The notes below the pieces were generated by a model. The model saw only the letters and a list, made by a program, of their open reading frames with translations, did not search any database and was not told where the DNA came from. Shown here piece by piece: positions 1-8,746 of a stretch of DNA of 64,000 nt; the first letter of the stretch is position 1, and every line of letters starts with the position of its first letter. The position numbers and the translations under genes were made by a program. The stretch spans positions 1-64,000 of the forward strand of contig CALVCB010000002.1 of NCBI GenBank assembly GCA_944325965.1. Reading direction: 5' to 3'. Origin of the DNA: an uncultured Bacteroidales bacterium (GTDB taxonomy: Bacteria; Bacteroidota; Bacteroidia; Bacteroidales; UBA932).

Positions 1-1601
1 GGCTTCCCTGCTTCCTTTGCGGCAGCGAGACCTTCTTCAAGGTCGAAATATCCGCTTAGCCCCAGAGGGAGGTGCAGTCCGTATTTTTCCGACTTGCTCC
101 CTTGCGCCACATCAGTGGATGCTGCGGCATTGACAGTGGAGGTGCCGCCCTGGCCGATTACGAAATCCTGCGTCGTGATAGGCGGCAGATAGCCTGAGAG
201 CGCTTTCAGCGGTGCTCCGAACATGCCCGGAATCATATACACTACGAAAGAGAACACGGCAATTGCCAGCGCAAGCCTCTTTACTGACAGGTGCTCCACT
301 TTCTCGTCGTTGGCGAAACGTATCTTGCCAAGCAAATAGAATCCGAGCAGTGTGAATACTACAATCCATATCGCGAGATATACTTCCCTGTCAAGCAGTC
401 CCCAGTGGTAGGTCTGGTCCGCAACGCTCAGGAACTTGAATCCCAGGGCCACCTCGATGAACCCGAGCACCACTTTCACTGAATTGAGCCACCCGCCGCT
501 CTTCGGCAGATTTTTCAGCAGTGAAGGGAAGAGTGCCAGTATGGTGAAAGGGAGTGCGAATGCTATGGAGAATGCCAGCATCGTGATCATCGGAGACCAG
601 AATTCCCCTTCCGTGGACTTTATCAGCACTGTCCCGACGATAGGCCCTGTGCATGAGAATGATACGAGCACGAGAGTAAGGGCCATGAAGAATACCCCTA
701 CGAGACCTCCTTTATCGGCTTTCCTGTCGCTCTTGTTGACAATGGATGAAGGGAGCACTATCTCGAACGCTCCGAAGAACGAGGCTGCGAATATCATGAA
801 TACGATAAAGAATATGATATTAGGTAGCCAGTGTGTCGCCAGCCAGTTGAATATGTCCGCCGTGACGGCATCCCCGCCGGCGAGCCATGTGATGAGGATA
901 ATCAGCGATATTGGCACTGTATAGAGCAGTACGATGAATACTCCGTACATTATGGCCTTGAACCTTCCTGCTGCAGGGGTGGACGACCCTTTCATGAAGA
1001 AGGAAATCGTCATCGGCACCATTGGGAATACGCAAGGCGTAAGGAGGGCGGCGAATCCCCACAGGATGGCCTCGATTATGAGCCCCCAGTTGAAGCCTTT
1101 CTTTTCTGTCGGTGTACTGTTGTCAGAGGCGGATATGGCGGTGCCTGAATCCTGCGCCGCCTCTATGCTGACGGAGAATGTCTTGTATTCAGGAGATGCG
1201 CACTGTGTATCGGTGCAGGACATCCATGTGAGCTCTCCCTTGACATCGAACGGCTCCGGTGTCGTTCGTATTATCTCCTGCCCTATGACAATCGTGTTGA
1301 AAAACACTTTCGTCCCGTCATAGTCTGTAGAGGCGGACAGTTCCTGCAGTCCGCCTGAAAGTCTGAACCCGGACGGTTCACCGAATTCAACGGCTGTCGG
1401 ATAGAGGTCGCTCCCGATGCCGTATGTGTGCCATCCGTCAGCAATCTTCCCGGTGAACACCACCTTATAGGTGCTGTCATTGACATGTTCGGCGGAGACC
1501 TTCCAGCTTACTGTATTCTCCGGCATTACGAACCCCTGGCCGTAAAGTAATGTGACGGCGGTGACAGCCGCCAGCACAAGTATGCTTCTTATGCATTTCA
1601 T
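1..1601 (-). CDS. dsbD: Thiol:disulfide interchange protein DsbD, C-terminus beyond window
   Basis: Inner-membrane protein that passes reducing power from cytoplasmic thioredoxin to periplasmic thiol proteins. About 533 residues lie in the window. The start has a signal peptide (MKCIRSILVLAAVTAVTLL), followed by a periplasmic DsbD-alpha-like domain to about residue 175. A multi-helix membrane domain follows with the two family signatures TPCVFPMVPMTISFF and FSCTGPIVGTVL, each carrying a redox cysteine. The C-terminal thioredoxin domain expected in DsbD would lie beyond position 1, so the gene is incomplete only because of the window edge. An in-frame ATG at 1613 is an alternative start four codons upstream. 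The gene follows rny by 13-25 bp and is probably cotranscribed. The family assignment is secure; the redox partners are inferred. Confidence 0.9.
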   Translation of the reverse strand, partial: MKCIRSILVLAAVTAVTLLYGQGFVMPENTVSWKVSAEHVNDSTYKVVFTGKIADGWHTYGIGSDLYPTAVEFGEPSGFRLSGGLQELSASTDYDGTKVFFNTIVIGQEIIRTTPEPFDVKGELTWMSCTDTQCASPEYKTFSVSIEAAQDSGTAISASDNSTPTEKKGFNWGLIIEAILWGFAALLTPCVFPMVPMTISFFMKGSSTPAAGRFKAIMYGVFIVLLYTVPISLIILITWLAGGDAVTADIFNWLATHWLPNIIFFIVFMIFAASFFGAFEIVLPSSIVNKSDRKADKGGLVGVFFMALTLVLVSFSCTGPIVGTVLIKSTEGEFWSPMITMLAFSIAFALPFTILALFPSLLKNLPKSGGWLNSVKVVLGFIEVALGFKFLSVADQTYHWGLLDREVYLAIWIVVFTLLGFYLLGKIRFANDEKVEHLSVKRLALAIAVFSFVVYMIPGMFGAPLKALSGYLPPITTQDFVIGQGGTSTVNAAASTDVAQGSKSEKYGLHLPLGLSGYFDLEEGLAAAKEAGK

Positions 1602-1626
1602 GTGATAGGACATGATATTCTGATTT

Positions 1627-3168
1627 TTATTTTGCAAATGCAACGGACCTGGTCTCACGTATTACCGTGATCTTCACCTGTCCCGGATATACCATTTCCT
1701 CCTGTATCTTCTTGGCTATCTCTCCTGAGAGGGTCTCCGCATCACTGTCGCTTACCTGGTTTGCCCCCACTATCACCCTCAGTTCACGACCTGCCTGGAT
1801 GGCGTAAGTCTTTGTCACTCCAGGGTATGACTGGGCTATGTTCTCCATGTCTTTTAGCCTCTTGATGTATGATTCTATCACCTCGCGGCGTGCACCCGGA
1901 CGCGCCCCTGATATTGCGTCGCCTACCATGACGATAGGGGAGATGATTGAAGTCATTTCGATTTCTTCGTGGTGTGCTCCGATGGCGTTGCATACCTCCG
2001 GTTTCTCCTTGTACTTCTCTGCCAGTTTCATTCCGAGGATTGCGTGTGGAAGCTCCGGATCCTCGTCGGACACCTTTCCAATGTCATGCAGCAGTCCGGC
2101 ACGCTTTGCTATCTTCGGGTTGAGCCCGAGCTCTGAAGCCATTGTGGCACAGATGTTCGCCACTTCTCGTGAGTGCTGGAGAAGGTTCTGCCCGTATGAT
2201 GAACGGTATTTCATTCGCCCTATCAGCTTTACGAGCTCTATGTGCATCCCGTGTATGCCGAGGTCGATGCATGTCCTCTTCCCCGTCTCCATGATCTCGT
2301 CCTCGAGCTGCTTCTGCACCTTGGCAACGACTTCTTCGATGCGGGCCGGATGTATCCTCCCGTCTATCACCAGCTGGTGGAGCGCAAGCCTTGCGACTTC
2401 CCTTCTGACAGGATCGAATGCTGACAGCAGAATGGCTTCCGGAGTGTCATCGACTACGATTTCTACTCCTGTCGCAGCCTCTAGTGCGCGTATGTTACGT
2501 CCTTCACGCCCGATGATGCGGCCTTTGATTTCGTCGCTCTCGATATTGAACACCGTCACTGCATTTTCAATGGCGGTCTCGGTGGCTGTTCTCTGGATTG
2601 TATTGATTATGATTCGTTTCGCTTCCTTGCTTGCAGTGAGCCTTGCCTCGTCCATTGCGTCGTTGATGTATGACTGCGCCTGGGACCTCGCCTCGGCTTT
2701 CATGTTTTCCATCAGCTGGTTCTTTGCCTCGTTGGCCGTCATGCCGGCTATGCTCTCTATCTGCTGTATGGCCTGGCTGCGCAGCATGTCATATTCTTCA
2801 GATTTCTTTGACACGATCTCCATCTGGTTCTTGAGATTCTCCCGGATGGCTTCTGCGTCCTTGTTTTTCCTTGAGAGTTCCGCATTCTGCTGGTTCAGTG
2901 TGTTCTCCTTCTGTTTCAGCCGGCTCTCGATTTCACGTATCTGGCTGTTCTTCTCGTTGATATACTGTTCGTGCTCGCTCTTTAGCTGGATGAACTTCTC
3001 TTTTGCCTGAAGGATTTTCTCCGATTTGATTTTCTCGGCTTCTACTTCGGCTTTCTGGATGATCTCTTCTTTACGCCCGTTGAGCATGAGTTTGCGGACA
3101 TATATATATGTACCCAGAGCAATCACAGCTCCAAGGAAAGCCGTTAGAAAATAGAATAATATACTCAT
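1627..3168 (-). CDS. rny: Ribonuclease Y
   Basis: Membrane-anchored endoribonuclease that initiates mRNA decay. The 513 residues follow the family order. There is one N-terminal membrane helix (about 5-25), then a long charged coiled coil (about 30-200). A KH RNA-binding domain contains [19 protein letters not shown], and an HD phosphohydrolase domain contains the [13 protein letters not shown] segment and the LLHDIGK motif. Length matches typical RNase Y (about 510-520). It sits downstream of the zapA/6S RNA block on the same strand and upstream of dsbD. No disrupted residues were noticed. Confidence 0.97.
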   Translation of the reverse strand: MSILFYFLTAFLGAVIALGTYIYVRKLMLNGRKEEIIQKAEVEAEKIKSEKILQAKEKFIQLKSEHEQYINEKNSQIREIESRLKQKENTLNQQNAELSRKNKDAEAIRENLKNQMEIVSKKSEEYDMLRSQAIQQIESIAGMTANEAKNQLMENMKAEARSQAQSYINDAMDEARLTASKEAKRIIINTIQRTATETAIENAVTVFNIESDEIKGRIIGREGRNIRALEAATGVEIVVDDTPEAILLSAFDPVRREVARLALHQLVIDGRIHPARIEEVVAKVQKQLEDEIMETGKRTCIDLGIHGMHIELVKLIGRMKYRSSYGQNLLQHSREVANICATMASELGLNPKIAKRAGLLHDIGKVSDEDPELPHAILGMKLAEKYKEKPEVCNAIGAHHEEIEMTSIISPIVMVGDAISGARPGARREVIESYIKRLKDMENIAQSYPGVTKTYAIQAGRELRVIVGANQVSDSDAETLSGEIAKKIQEEMVYPGQVKITVIRETRSVAFAK

Positions 3169-3230
3169 AGTCTTTTATATAATTAATAAACAATAGTCAG
3201 TCCAACTTTTCTTGTCCGTGCTTCTGGCAT

Positions 3231-3266
3231 AATAAAAGGCCGGTCAGCTTTGAAGCTGACCGGCCA
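3231..3266 (-). terminator. Rho-independent terminator between 6S RNA and rny
   Basis: A perfect 13-bp stem (GGCCGGTCAGCTT pairing with AAGCTGACCGGCC, arms 3238-3250 and 3253-3265) is followed on the minus strand by TTTTATTA. It lies just past the terminator-like end of the 6S RNA candidate and could stop readthrough from zapA or the RNA before rny. Confidence 0.75.
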
Positions 3267-3283
3267 GATTAAACATTAAATAT

Positions 3284-3477
3284 AAAAAAGCCGTTAGCCA
3301 GATTTTCAGGAAATCTTAAATAAATAAGATTTGAGCTCCGAAAAATTGGTTCTGACATCCTCCGTCCCGCAAGCGGAATCCCCTGTCAAGGGTAACATAG
3401 GTCCGTCATTGCCATTCGAGTACACTCGGTTACTTAAAGTAAATTGATGATTTCAGCAAAATAAGTAACTAACGGCT
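3284..3477 (-). ncRNA. ssrS: 6S RNA candidate downstream of zapA
   Basis: The transcript would be about 194 nt. Its two ends pair perfectly over nine bases (AGCCGTTAG near 3477 with CTAACGGCT near 3289). The 3' arm runs straight into six U residues (3284-3289), giving a closing stem plus terminator. The interior can form a long interrupted rod ending in small hairpins around CCCTTGACAGGGG and TCCGCTTGCGGGACGGA. Size, closed-rod shape and position immediately after zapA all match 6S RNA, which regulates sigma-factor-bound RNA polymerase and lies next to zapA in Escherichia coli. No covariance search was possible, so the identity is inferred from structure and synteny. Confidence 0.7.
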
Positions 3478-3483
3478 ATATTT

Positions 3484-3765
3484 TCACATATTGTCAAGAT
3501 AACTTTCAAGTTCTTTCTGCATCTCCTCCGATTCACGCCTGATATCTTCCAGCTGCCTCTGCATCCTTGCCGCCTTGATTCCCTCGTTCAGTGCAATCAT
3601 GCGGCTTATTTCCGCCTCTGTCTTCCCGGGGTATATCTTCTGCAGCCCTTCCGCCTTGCTGTTGACAGTTTTGGCGACTTTCCGTATTATCTCCTCATCT
3701 TCAGGAGAATTTGCAGTGAACTTGTATATACCCCCTAATGTGGGGACTGTTATAACCCTTTTCAT
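3484..3765 (-). CDS. zapA: Cell division protein ZapA
   Basis: Small FtsZ-binding protein (93 residues) that stabilises the Z ring. The N-terminal beta-rich head carries the typical PEDEEIIRKVAKTVNSK segment. The rest is a helical coiled coil (about 50-93), as in other Bacteroidetes ZapA proteins. The stop codon of the upstream coiled-coil gene directly abuts this ATG, so the two are translationally close and probably form one operon. The 6S RNA candidate follows on the same strand. Confidence 0.85.
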   Translation of the reverse strand: MKRVITVPTLGGIYKFTANSPEDEEIIRKVAKTVNSKAEGLQKIYPGKTEAEISRMIALNEGIKAARMQRQLEDIRRESEEMQKELESYLDNM

Positions 3766-4050
3766 CTACTTCTCCATCAACGAGATGCATCTGTCGATAT
3801 CTTTAATCATCCTCTCTATTCTGGCTCTTGCCTGATCCGCATCACCGGAAGTGCAGAGGAATGCGTTTTTCAGTTTCAAGTTATCTGTCAGTCTGTCTAG
3901 TTCTGTGATCTGCTTCCTGTAAGCCTCAGTTTCTTCTTTGCAGTGCAGGAGCTTTTCTTCAAGGTTGATCCTCAGCTCTTTTTCCGCTTCATATGCGGCG
4001 ACCAGCCGTTCGATATCCTTTCTGATACTCTCAAGCATGCAGTTCAGCAA
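3766..4050 (-). CDS. Coiled-coil protein upstream of zapA
   Basis: 94 residues, almost entirely heptad-like and charged (segments such as LEEKLLHCKEETEAYRKQI), with no signal peptide or membrane helix. I recognise no domain. Bacteroidetes often carry a short coiled-coil protein in front of zapA, so a role in division or as a ZapB-like partner is a reasonable inference, not a demonstration. The start at 4050 fits the promoter at 4068-4098, which would put the transcription start about 10 nt upstream. An internal ATG four codons later is the alternative. Confidence 0.7.
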   Translation of the reverse strand: MLNCMLESIRKDIERLVAAYEAEKELRINLEEKLLHCKEETEAYRKQITELDRLTDNLKLKNAFLCTSGDADQARARIERMIKDIDRCISLMEK

Positions 4051-4067
4051 TTTTGAAACTTACAGCG

Positions 4068-4098
4068 CGAAGATAAGTTTTTTTCAGGACAAATCAAA
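4068..4098 (-). promoter_or_regulatory. Promoter for coiled-coil/zapA operon
   Basis: On the minus strand, TTTG (4095-4098) is followed after 19 bp by TATCTTCG (4068-4075), one mismatch from the Bacteroidetes -7 box TAnnTTTG. The predicted start of transcription lies about 10 nt before the ATG at 4050. Confidence 0.6.
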
Positions 4099-4116
4099 AT
4101 CAGTGTCCTGCAAATT

Positions 4117-4653
4117 TCATTCGACAGCTTTCATCCCTTCTTCTATGGCTGCCTTGTTCACAGGAATCAGGCTGCCGTAGCGTGCCGGGATGGACTTTGC
4201 GAGCCCCTTTTCTACATTCTCCATTGCCACTACGGGACGGAGCTTGAGGAACGCCCCGAGTACGGCCATGTTGTATACTTTGGAGTTTCCGAGCCTTGCC
4301 GCCACTTCTATAGCGTCGATCTTGTGTATTTCGATGTCAGTCCGCTCGGGTGTGCGTGTAATCCCGTTCGGGTCATAAAGGAGCAGCCCTCCGGGCTTTA
4401 CTGTTTTTTCGAACTTGTCGAGCGACTGCTGGTTGAGCGCTATGACCGTATCGTATTTCGTTACAATAGGGGAGCCTATCTTCTTGTCGCTCAGGATGAC
4501 GCAGACATTGGCAGTGCCACCTCTCATTTCCGGGCCGTAGGAAGGCATCCAGGTGACTTCCATGTCCTGCATGATGGCGGAGTATGCCAGAATCTTCCCC
4601 ATTGAAAGGACTCCCTGCCCTCCGAATCCTGCTATGATTATTTCTTCTTTCAT
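4117..4653 (-). CDS. korC: 2-oxoacid:ferredoxin oxidoreductase gamma subunit
   Basis: 178-residue gamma subunit of a 2-oxoacid:ferredoxin oxidoreductase. The glycine-rich start GFGGQGVLSMGKIL and the SYGPEMRGGTANV segment are hallmarks of this subunit. It completes the four-subunit set encoded immediately upstream on the same strand (delta, alpha, beta, gamma). The complex oxidatively decarboxylates a 2-oxoacid to acyl-CoA with ferredoxin reduction, or runs in reverse. Subunit order suggests 2-oxoglutarate as substrate, but related complexes for branched 2-oxoacids cannot be excluded from sequence alone. An 89-bp gap separates it from the beta-subunit gene. Confidence 0.9.
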   Translation of the reverse strand: MKEEIIIAGFGGQGVLSMGKILAYSAIMQDMEVTWMPSYGPEMRGGTANVCVILSDKKIGSPIVTKYDTVIALNQQSLDKFEKTVKPGGLLLYDPNGITRTPERTDIEIHKIDAIEVAARLGNSKVYNMAVLGAFLKLRPVVAMENVEKGLAKSIPARYGSLIPVNKAAIEEGMKAVE

Positions 4654-4742
4654 CTGAAATATCGTTTAATGTAGTGTTTTGTATCGTCAATAAGGGCCTT
4701 CCCGCTATAAAGGCGCGGGACCGGGCCTTGCGGCATCCTTCT

Positions 4743-5522
4743 TTATTTGGCTGCCAGGACATCCTTTATGTCTCCGACAGGGTATTTCTCGAACATGTGC
4801 TCTACCATCCATTTATTTGCGTCTACAGGGGTCATCTTCCATCCGGAGTTGCATGTAGAGACTATCTCCACGAACGAGAGACCTATCCCTTTCTGACTGT
4901 ATTCGAACGCTTTGCGTATGGCTGCCTTGGCTTTCCTGACGGCAGGTGCCGTATGTACTGACTGCCTGGTGATGTATGCCGTACCGTCGAGATGTGCCAG
5001 CATGTCAGCTATCACCAGCGGGAATCCGTTCAGCTTCGGGTCGCGCCCGTAAGGGGTGGTCGATGTCTTCATTCCGATGAGGGTCGTAGGTGCCATCTGG
5101 CCACCGGTCATGCCGTATATGCCGTTGTTAATGAAGATTACGACGATGTTTTCGCCGCGTCCGCAGGCATGGATGATCTCGGCGGTACCTATCGACGCAA
5201 GGTCTCCGTCACCCTGGTATGTGAACACATATTTGTCAGGGCAGAGCCTCTTGGTGGCGGTGGCCAGGGCTGGAGCCCGTCCGTGTGCGGCTTCCTGCCA
5301 GTCTATGTCGATATAGTTGTAGGCGAATACTGAACAACCCACAGGACAGATTCCGATTGTCTTGTCCTGGATGCCCATATCTTCTATCACTTCAGCCAGT
5401 ATCTTGTGTACTGTGCCGTGAGAGCAGCCGGGGCAGTAGTGCATCACGTTGTCCGTGAGCAGGGCCGGTCTCCTGTAAACGATGTTTTCCGGCTTTCTTA
5501 TTTCTTCAGTGCTGATACTCAT
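4743..5522 (-). CDS. korB: 2-oxoacid:ferredoxin oxidoreductase beta subunit (TPP-binding)
   Basis: 259-residue subunit that binds thiamine diphosphate. The TPP motif begins at GDGDLASIGTAEIIHA and ends in the INN turn of VVIFINNGIYGMTGG. The PGCSHG and CPVGCS cysteine segments near the N-terminus are typical of 2-oxoglutarate ferredoxin oxidoreductase beta chains. It lies 39 bp downstream of the alpha-subunit gene in the same operon and acts in the cytoplasm with the other three subunits. Confidence 0.93.
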   Translation of the reverse strand: MSISTEEIRKPENIVYRRPALLTDNVMHYCPGCSHGTVHKILAEVIEDMGIQDKTIGICPVGCSVFAYNYIDIDWQEAAHGRAPALATATKRLCPDKYVFTYQGDGDLASIGTAEIIHACGRGENIVVIFINNGIYGMTGGQMAPTTLIGMKTSTTPYGRDPKLNGFPLVIADMLAHLDGTAYITRQSVHTAPAVRKAKAAIRKAFEYSQKGIGLSFVEIVSTCNSGWKMTPVDANKWMVEHMFEKYPVGDIKDVLAAK

Positions 5523-5561
5523 TTTCTTCTAAGCTAATTTGTTAATCTACTCCGGGGCTGG

Positions 5562-6644
5562 CTATTCCAGCGAGTTGGCTTTCTTGAACTCCATGACAAT
5601 CTCCTCTGGGGTGAATATGTTCCCTCCCTGTCTTCCGTAAAAATATACGGGGCATGCGCCTGCGACTGCCAGGCGTACATCGTCCACCATCTGGCCGAGG
5701 TTGAGCTCTACGCTCATCATGCTCCTGGCCTGTCCTGCCAGGCGGGCGATTTCTTTTGAAGGGAAAGGATAGAGAGTGACCGGCCTGAGCAGTCCGGCCT
5801 TGATGCCTTCTCCCCTGAGTTCGTCCACAACTGCCTCGCATATGCGGGAAGAACATCCGAATGCCACGAAGATGTATTCGGCATCCTCTGCCATGTATTC
5901 GCTGTACTTGACCTCGGTCTGTTCAATGATGTCGTATTTGTTCTTGAGCTTGCGGTTGAATTTTTCCTGTATGTCCGCATCGAGGGACAGTGATGTGATG
6001 ATGTTCCTTGCACGTGTGGCCGCTTTGCCTGTCGTCGCCCATGGTGCCGCCTGAAGGATTTCCTCATCAGTCCTGCGCGGCTTCATCGGGTGGAGCTCCA
6101 CTTTCTCCATCATCTGGCCAATGATGCCGTCCGCGAGGACTACTACCGGGTTCCTGTATTTGAACGCCAGTTCGAAACCCCAGTCGATGAAGTCGTACAT
6201 GTCTTGTGCGGATGCCGGCGCAATGACGATGTTGTGGTAGTCTCCGTGGCCGCCTCCCTTGACAATCTGGTTGTAGTCGCTCTGGCTTGGCTGGATGGTC
6301 CCGAGTCCGGGGCCTCCCCTCATCACGTCCACTACTACGCATGGCAGCTCCGCTCCTGCCATATAGCTGATTCCTTCGCACATGAGACTGACTCCAGGGC
6401 TGCTGGAGGAGGTCATCACTTTCTTTCCGCAGCTGGCTCCTCCGTATACCATGTTGATAGAGGATGTTTCGCTTTCTGCCTGGAGGACTACCATTCCGGT
6501 TGACTCCCACGGCTTTTCTTTCATGAGGGTCTCCATCACCTCGGACTGGGGAGTGATAGGGTAGCCGAAATACCCGTCGACACCGTTGCGGATTGCCGAT
6601 ATGGCAATCGCTTCATTTCCTTTCATCAAAATCTTCTCTGCCAT
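5562..6644 (-). CDS. korA: 2-oxoacid:ferredoxin oxidoreductase alpha subunit
   Basis: 360-residue subunit holding the pyrimidine-binding and core domains. It contains the YPITPQSEVMETL segment near the N-terminus and the MRGGPGLGTIQPSQSDY stretch found in 2-oxoglutarate/2-oxoisovalerate type enzymes. It starts four bases after the ferredoxin-like delta subunit ends, so the two are tightly coupled. Length and motifs are complete. Substrate preference is inferred from family resemblance. Confidence 0.93.
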   Translation of the reverse strand: MAEKILMKGNEAIAISAIRNGVDGYFGYPITPQSEVMETLMKEKPWESTGMVVLQAESETSSINMVYGGASCGKKVMTSSSSPGVSLMCEGISYMAGAELPCVVVDVMRGGPGLGTIQPSQSDYNQIVKGGGHGDYHNIVIAPASAQDMYDFIDWGFELAFKYRNPVVVLADGIIGQMMEKVELHPMKPRRTDEEILQAAPWATTGKAATRARNIITSLSLDADIQEKFNRKLKNKYDIIEQTEVKYSEYMAEDAEYIFVAFGCSSRICEAVVDELRGEGIKAGLLRPVTLYPFPSKEIARLAGQARSMMSVELNLGQMVDDVRLAVAGACPVYFYGRQGGNIFTPEEIVMEFKKANSLE

Positions 6645-6648
6645 ATCC

Positions 6649-6867
6649 TTATATTTTTACTCTGTAAACGGTAATTACCGAATCCGGGCAGACTGCCGCA
6701 CAGTTTGCGCAGCCTATGCAGCCTTCCCCGGCCATTTCGGCATAATGATATCCCTTACTGTTGACCATCTTTGAAAGCTGTATGCTCTGGGTCGGACAGT
6801 TGGCTATACACACTGAGCAGCCTTTGCACTTCTGTGTGTCTACTTCAATGATTCCTTTAAATGCCAT
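6649..6867 (-). CDS. korD: Ferredoxin-like delta subunit of 2-oxoacid oxidoreductase
   Basis: 72-residue protein with two 4Fe-4S clusters, shown by CKGCSVCIANCP and CIGCANCAAVCP. It is the electron-carrying subunit of the oxidoreductase encoded downstream. The frame stays open upstream to an ATG at 6957, but the start is placed at 6867 (MAFKGIIEVD). The -7 box at 6915-6922 would begin the transcript inside the longer reading frame, and the extra residues (rich in Arg, His and Gln) do not resemble the family. Confidence 0.88.
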   Translation of the reverse strand: MAFKGIIEVDTQKCKGCSVCIANCPTQSIQLSKMVNSKGYHYAEMAGEGCIGCANCAAVCPDSVITVYRVKI

Positions 6868-6914
6868 CCTGTTAAAAATTAAGCGATTGTGATCCTGCTC
6901 CATTTGAAGCGTTC

Positions 6915-6922
6915 CAAATTTA
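6915..6922 (-). promoter_or_regulatory. -7 box for the kor operon
   Basis: TAAATTTG on the minus strand matches TAnnTTTG. No clear TTTG is seen at the expected -33 position. The transcript would start near 6908, giving a leader of about 40 nt before korD. Confidence 0.5.
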
Positions 6923-6956
6923 CATCTTTTTTGACATAAATGTGAAATTTCATTCA

Positions 6957-6999
6957 AAAAAAAGAAAGGACGGAAACAGATTGCCCTGCTTCCGTCCTT
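6957..6999 (-). terminator. Terminator after tRNA-Pro
   Basis: The minus strand reads GGACGGAA, a loop, then TTCCGTCC, followed by a T-rich tail (TTTCTTTTTTTT). The hairpin begins two bases after the 3' end of tRNA-Pro and separates it from the kor operon. Confidence 0.88.
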
Positions 7000-7000
7000 G

Positions 7001-7073
7001 TCGGGATGAGGCGACTCGAACGCCCGACCCCTACGTCCCGAACGTAGTGCGCTACCAACTGCGCTACATCCCG
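7001..7073 (-). tRNA. tRNA-Pro (anticodon CGG)
   Basis: All four arms can be folded. The acceptor stem is CGGGATG with CATCCCG, the D stem is GCGC/GCGC, the anticodon stem is CTACG/CGTAG around the loop TTCGGGA, and the T arm contains TTCGAGT. The anticodon CGG reads CCG proline codons. The discriminator base is A and CCA is not encoded. Length is 73 nt. Confidence 0.96.
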
Positions 7074-7225
7074 TCTTGTATGTTCTTTTCTCCCCACACC
7101 ACCGGCACAGTGTTTTCCGCTGCTGAGGCGGTGCCCTGGAGGAATCCTGTCAGTGAACTGTCCGCACCGGATAGTATTCCGGGTGCATCATGACATGCTG
7201 TGACCTTTGTTTTTTATTTTTAAGT

Positions 7226-7262
7226 GAAAAAGAAGCCGGACGCCTGTTCCAGCTTCTTTTTC
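7226..7262 (-). terminator. Terminator after rpsT
   Basis: The inverted repeat GAAAAAGAAGC (7226-7236) and GCTTCTTTTTC (7252-7262) forms an 11-bp stem. Read on the minus strand, the T-rich arm ends the hairpin about 33 bp beyond the rpsT stop. The A/T-rich arms would also allow function in the opposite direction. Confidence 0.8.
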
Positions 7263-7295
7263 AGCTATAAGAAAACCTTTAAAGGGTAGCTTTCT

Positions 7296-7550
7296 TTACG
7301 AAAGTTTGTTGATATAGACTGCAATACCGCTCTTGAGGTTGGCTGCCTTGTTCTTGTGGATTACACCGATCTTGGCAAGCTTGTCAATCATGGCATATAC
7401 CTTAGGGGCACTTGCCTGTGCTTCATTCTTGTCTGTCGTGTTCCTCAGGGCGCGGATCGCGTTCCTTGTAGTCTTTGCATAATACTTATTATGCAATCTG
7501 CGTCTTTCGCTTTGGCGAGTACGCTTGTCTGCTGATGCGTGATTTGCCAT
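7296..7550 (-). CDS. rpsT: 30S ribosomal protein S20
   Basis: 84-residue basic helical protein binding 16S rRNA. It has the S20 pattern: a short [10 protein letters not shown] start, the [15 protein letters not shown] helix and repeated Lys/Ala-rich helices to the C-terminus. It starts 23 nt after tRNA-Glu on the same strand with no obvious separate promoter, so both are probably read from the promoter at 7674-7705. Confidence 0.96.
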   Translation of the reverse strand: MANHASADKRTRQSERRRLHNKYYAKTTRNAIRALRNTTDKNEAQASAPKVYAMIDKLAKIGVIHKNKAANLKSGIAVYINKLS

Positions 7551-7573
7551 TTTTTATCTTTTTATATTTCTTG

Positions 7574-7645
7574 TAGTGGGTAGGGGAATCGAACCCCTAT
7601 TGCAAGAATGAAAATCTTGAGTACTAACCGTTATACGAACCCACC
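7574..7645 (-). tRNA. tRNA-Glu (anticodon TTC)
   Basis: Cloverleaf: acceptor GGTGGGT with ACCCACT, anticodon stem CAAGA/TCTTG around the loop TTTTCAT, and T stem AGGGG/CCCCT with TTCGATT. The anticodon TTC reads glutamate codons. Length is 72 nt, with discriminator A and CCA not encoded. It is placed directly before rpsT. Confidence 0.96.
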
Positions 7646-7673
7646 AAAATACCCTTTTCTCCTAAAGGGAGTG

Positions 7674-7705
7674 CAAAGGTATATAATATTTTTTTATCGC
7701 GCAAA
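7674..7705 (-). promoter_or_regulatory. Promoter for tRNA-Glu/rpsT
   Basis: TTTG (7702-7705) and TACCTTTG (7674-7681) on the minus strand are separated by 20 bp. Both match the Bacteroidetes primary sigma consensus. Transcription would start about 20 nt before the tRNA. Confidence 0.75.
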
Positions 7706-7715
7706 ATATTTTTTG

Positions 7716-8723
7716 TTATTTTGTGTTACCGGAACCCCATTCGAAAGAATACAGTATGGATTCCACCTGCCTGAGATAGTGTCTCTTGTCATATTTCGGG
7801 GCATACACGAACGCTTCGATTACTATGACTTCCTTGCCGTCCCGGCTGTAGAAGGCATGCGATACGAAAGGCCCGCCCATGAAATCCTTATGTACATCCC
7901 ACAGTCCTCGCATCTGGGCGAATTCCCGGTCACGGTACTTTATGTACCTTACCTCCGGCGTGGTGGCATTGCTGATTGTCATGTATGTGTTTTCGAACAT
8001 GCCGGGTACATTTGCCTTCATCGCTTCATTGCTCCGCATCATCAGGGTGTCGAGGGAGAAATCCGCCTCTGTTCCTGCAGCCGGATATTTGAACACGATG
8101 AAGTTCTGGCTGGTGTACTGTGTGTCGTAGCTTATCCACAGGAAGTCGTCAGTCTGTTTTTTCAGGGAGTATCCTCCAGGAAAATGCAGTATTCCCCCTG
8201 TAAGGGCGGCCATGACCGGCCTCAGCGTTACTTCTTCATAGCGGATTGAATTGGTTATCACCCGGTCCCTTTCTGCCTGCTCAAGTGTGGCCAGGAGTTT
8301 TTCCCCGTTGTCGTTTATCAGCTGGCAGGCCGACTCGATGTCAGGGGCATTGATGCCTATTACACACTGCGGAGTGGCCCAGACGTCATTGCGGAAGAGT
8401 ACGGCTGGCTGTTTGATTCCGCTTTCTATGTTTACAATGAGAATGTTCCTGTGTATCTGGAAAATGTCGGTGAATGCGCCCGGCGTTATGTTTATGAGGG
8501 TATACAGGGGTTCTTTCTGCGGAAGGTAGGGAAAGTCACTTGCAAGCAGGTCCCTCAGGGCTGTTCCGATGCTGCCTTCCCAGTATTCCTTGTTTATTAC
8601 AATCAATACTTCCCCGGCCTTCCCGCTTATGCTCGGAAGCAGGGGCTTCCTCTCCTGGTTCTTGCATGAGACCAGCGACAGGACTGTGGCCAGGATTGTC
8701 AGCAGTGATATTAACTTTTTCAT
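7716..8723 (-). CDS. DUF4837 family lipoprotein
   Basis: 335-residue exported protein with a lipoprotein signal (lipobox LSLVSC, cysteine at residue 20). The body resembles DUF4837, a Bacteroidetes family of unknown function. Recognised segments include GKAGEVLIVINKEYWEG near residue 35 and the aromatic GGPFVSHAFYSRDGKEV region near the C-terminus. It sits between the rseP gene and tRNA-Glu with its own strong promoter. No catalytic motif is evident, and a role in the cell envelope is only inferred from the lipid anchor. Confidence 0.8.
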   Translation of the reverse strand: MKKLISLLTILATVLSLVSCKNQERKPLLPSISGKAGEVLIVINKEYWEGSIGTALRDLLASDFPYLPQKEPLYTLINITPGAFTDIFQIHRNILIVNIESGIKQPAVLFRNDVWATPQCVIGINAPDIESACQLINDNGEKLLATLEQAERDRVITNSIRYEEVTLRPVMAALTGGILHFPGGYSLKKQTDDFLWISYDTQYTSQNFIVFKYPAAGTEADFSLDTLMMRSNEAMKANVPGMFENTYMTISNATTPEVRYIKYRDREFAQMRGLWDVHKDFMGGPFVSHAFYSRDGKEVIVIEAFVYAPKYDKRHYLRQVESILYSFEWGSGNTK

Positions 8724-8746
8724 ATTGTGCGGTTTATTCGTACGGA

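Noticed and set aside
1838..3010. 390-residue plus-strand open frame across rny
   Set aside because: Ser/Phe-rich antisense translation of the coiled-coil and HD regions; no independent support.
7081..7225. Possible tRNA-like or riboswitch structure upstream of tRNA-Pro
   Set aside because: Only short complementary segments (5-6 bp) could be found; no consistent fold or known motif.
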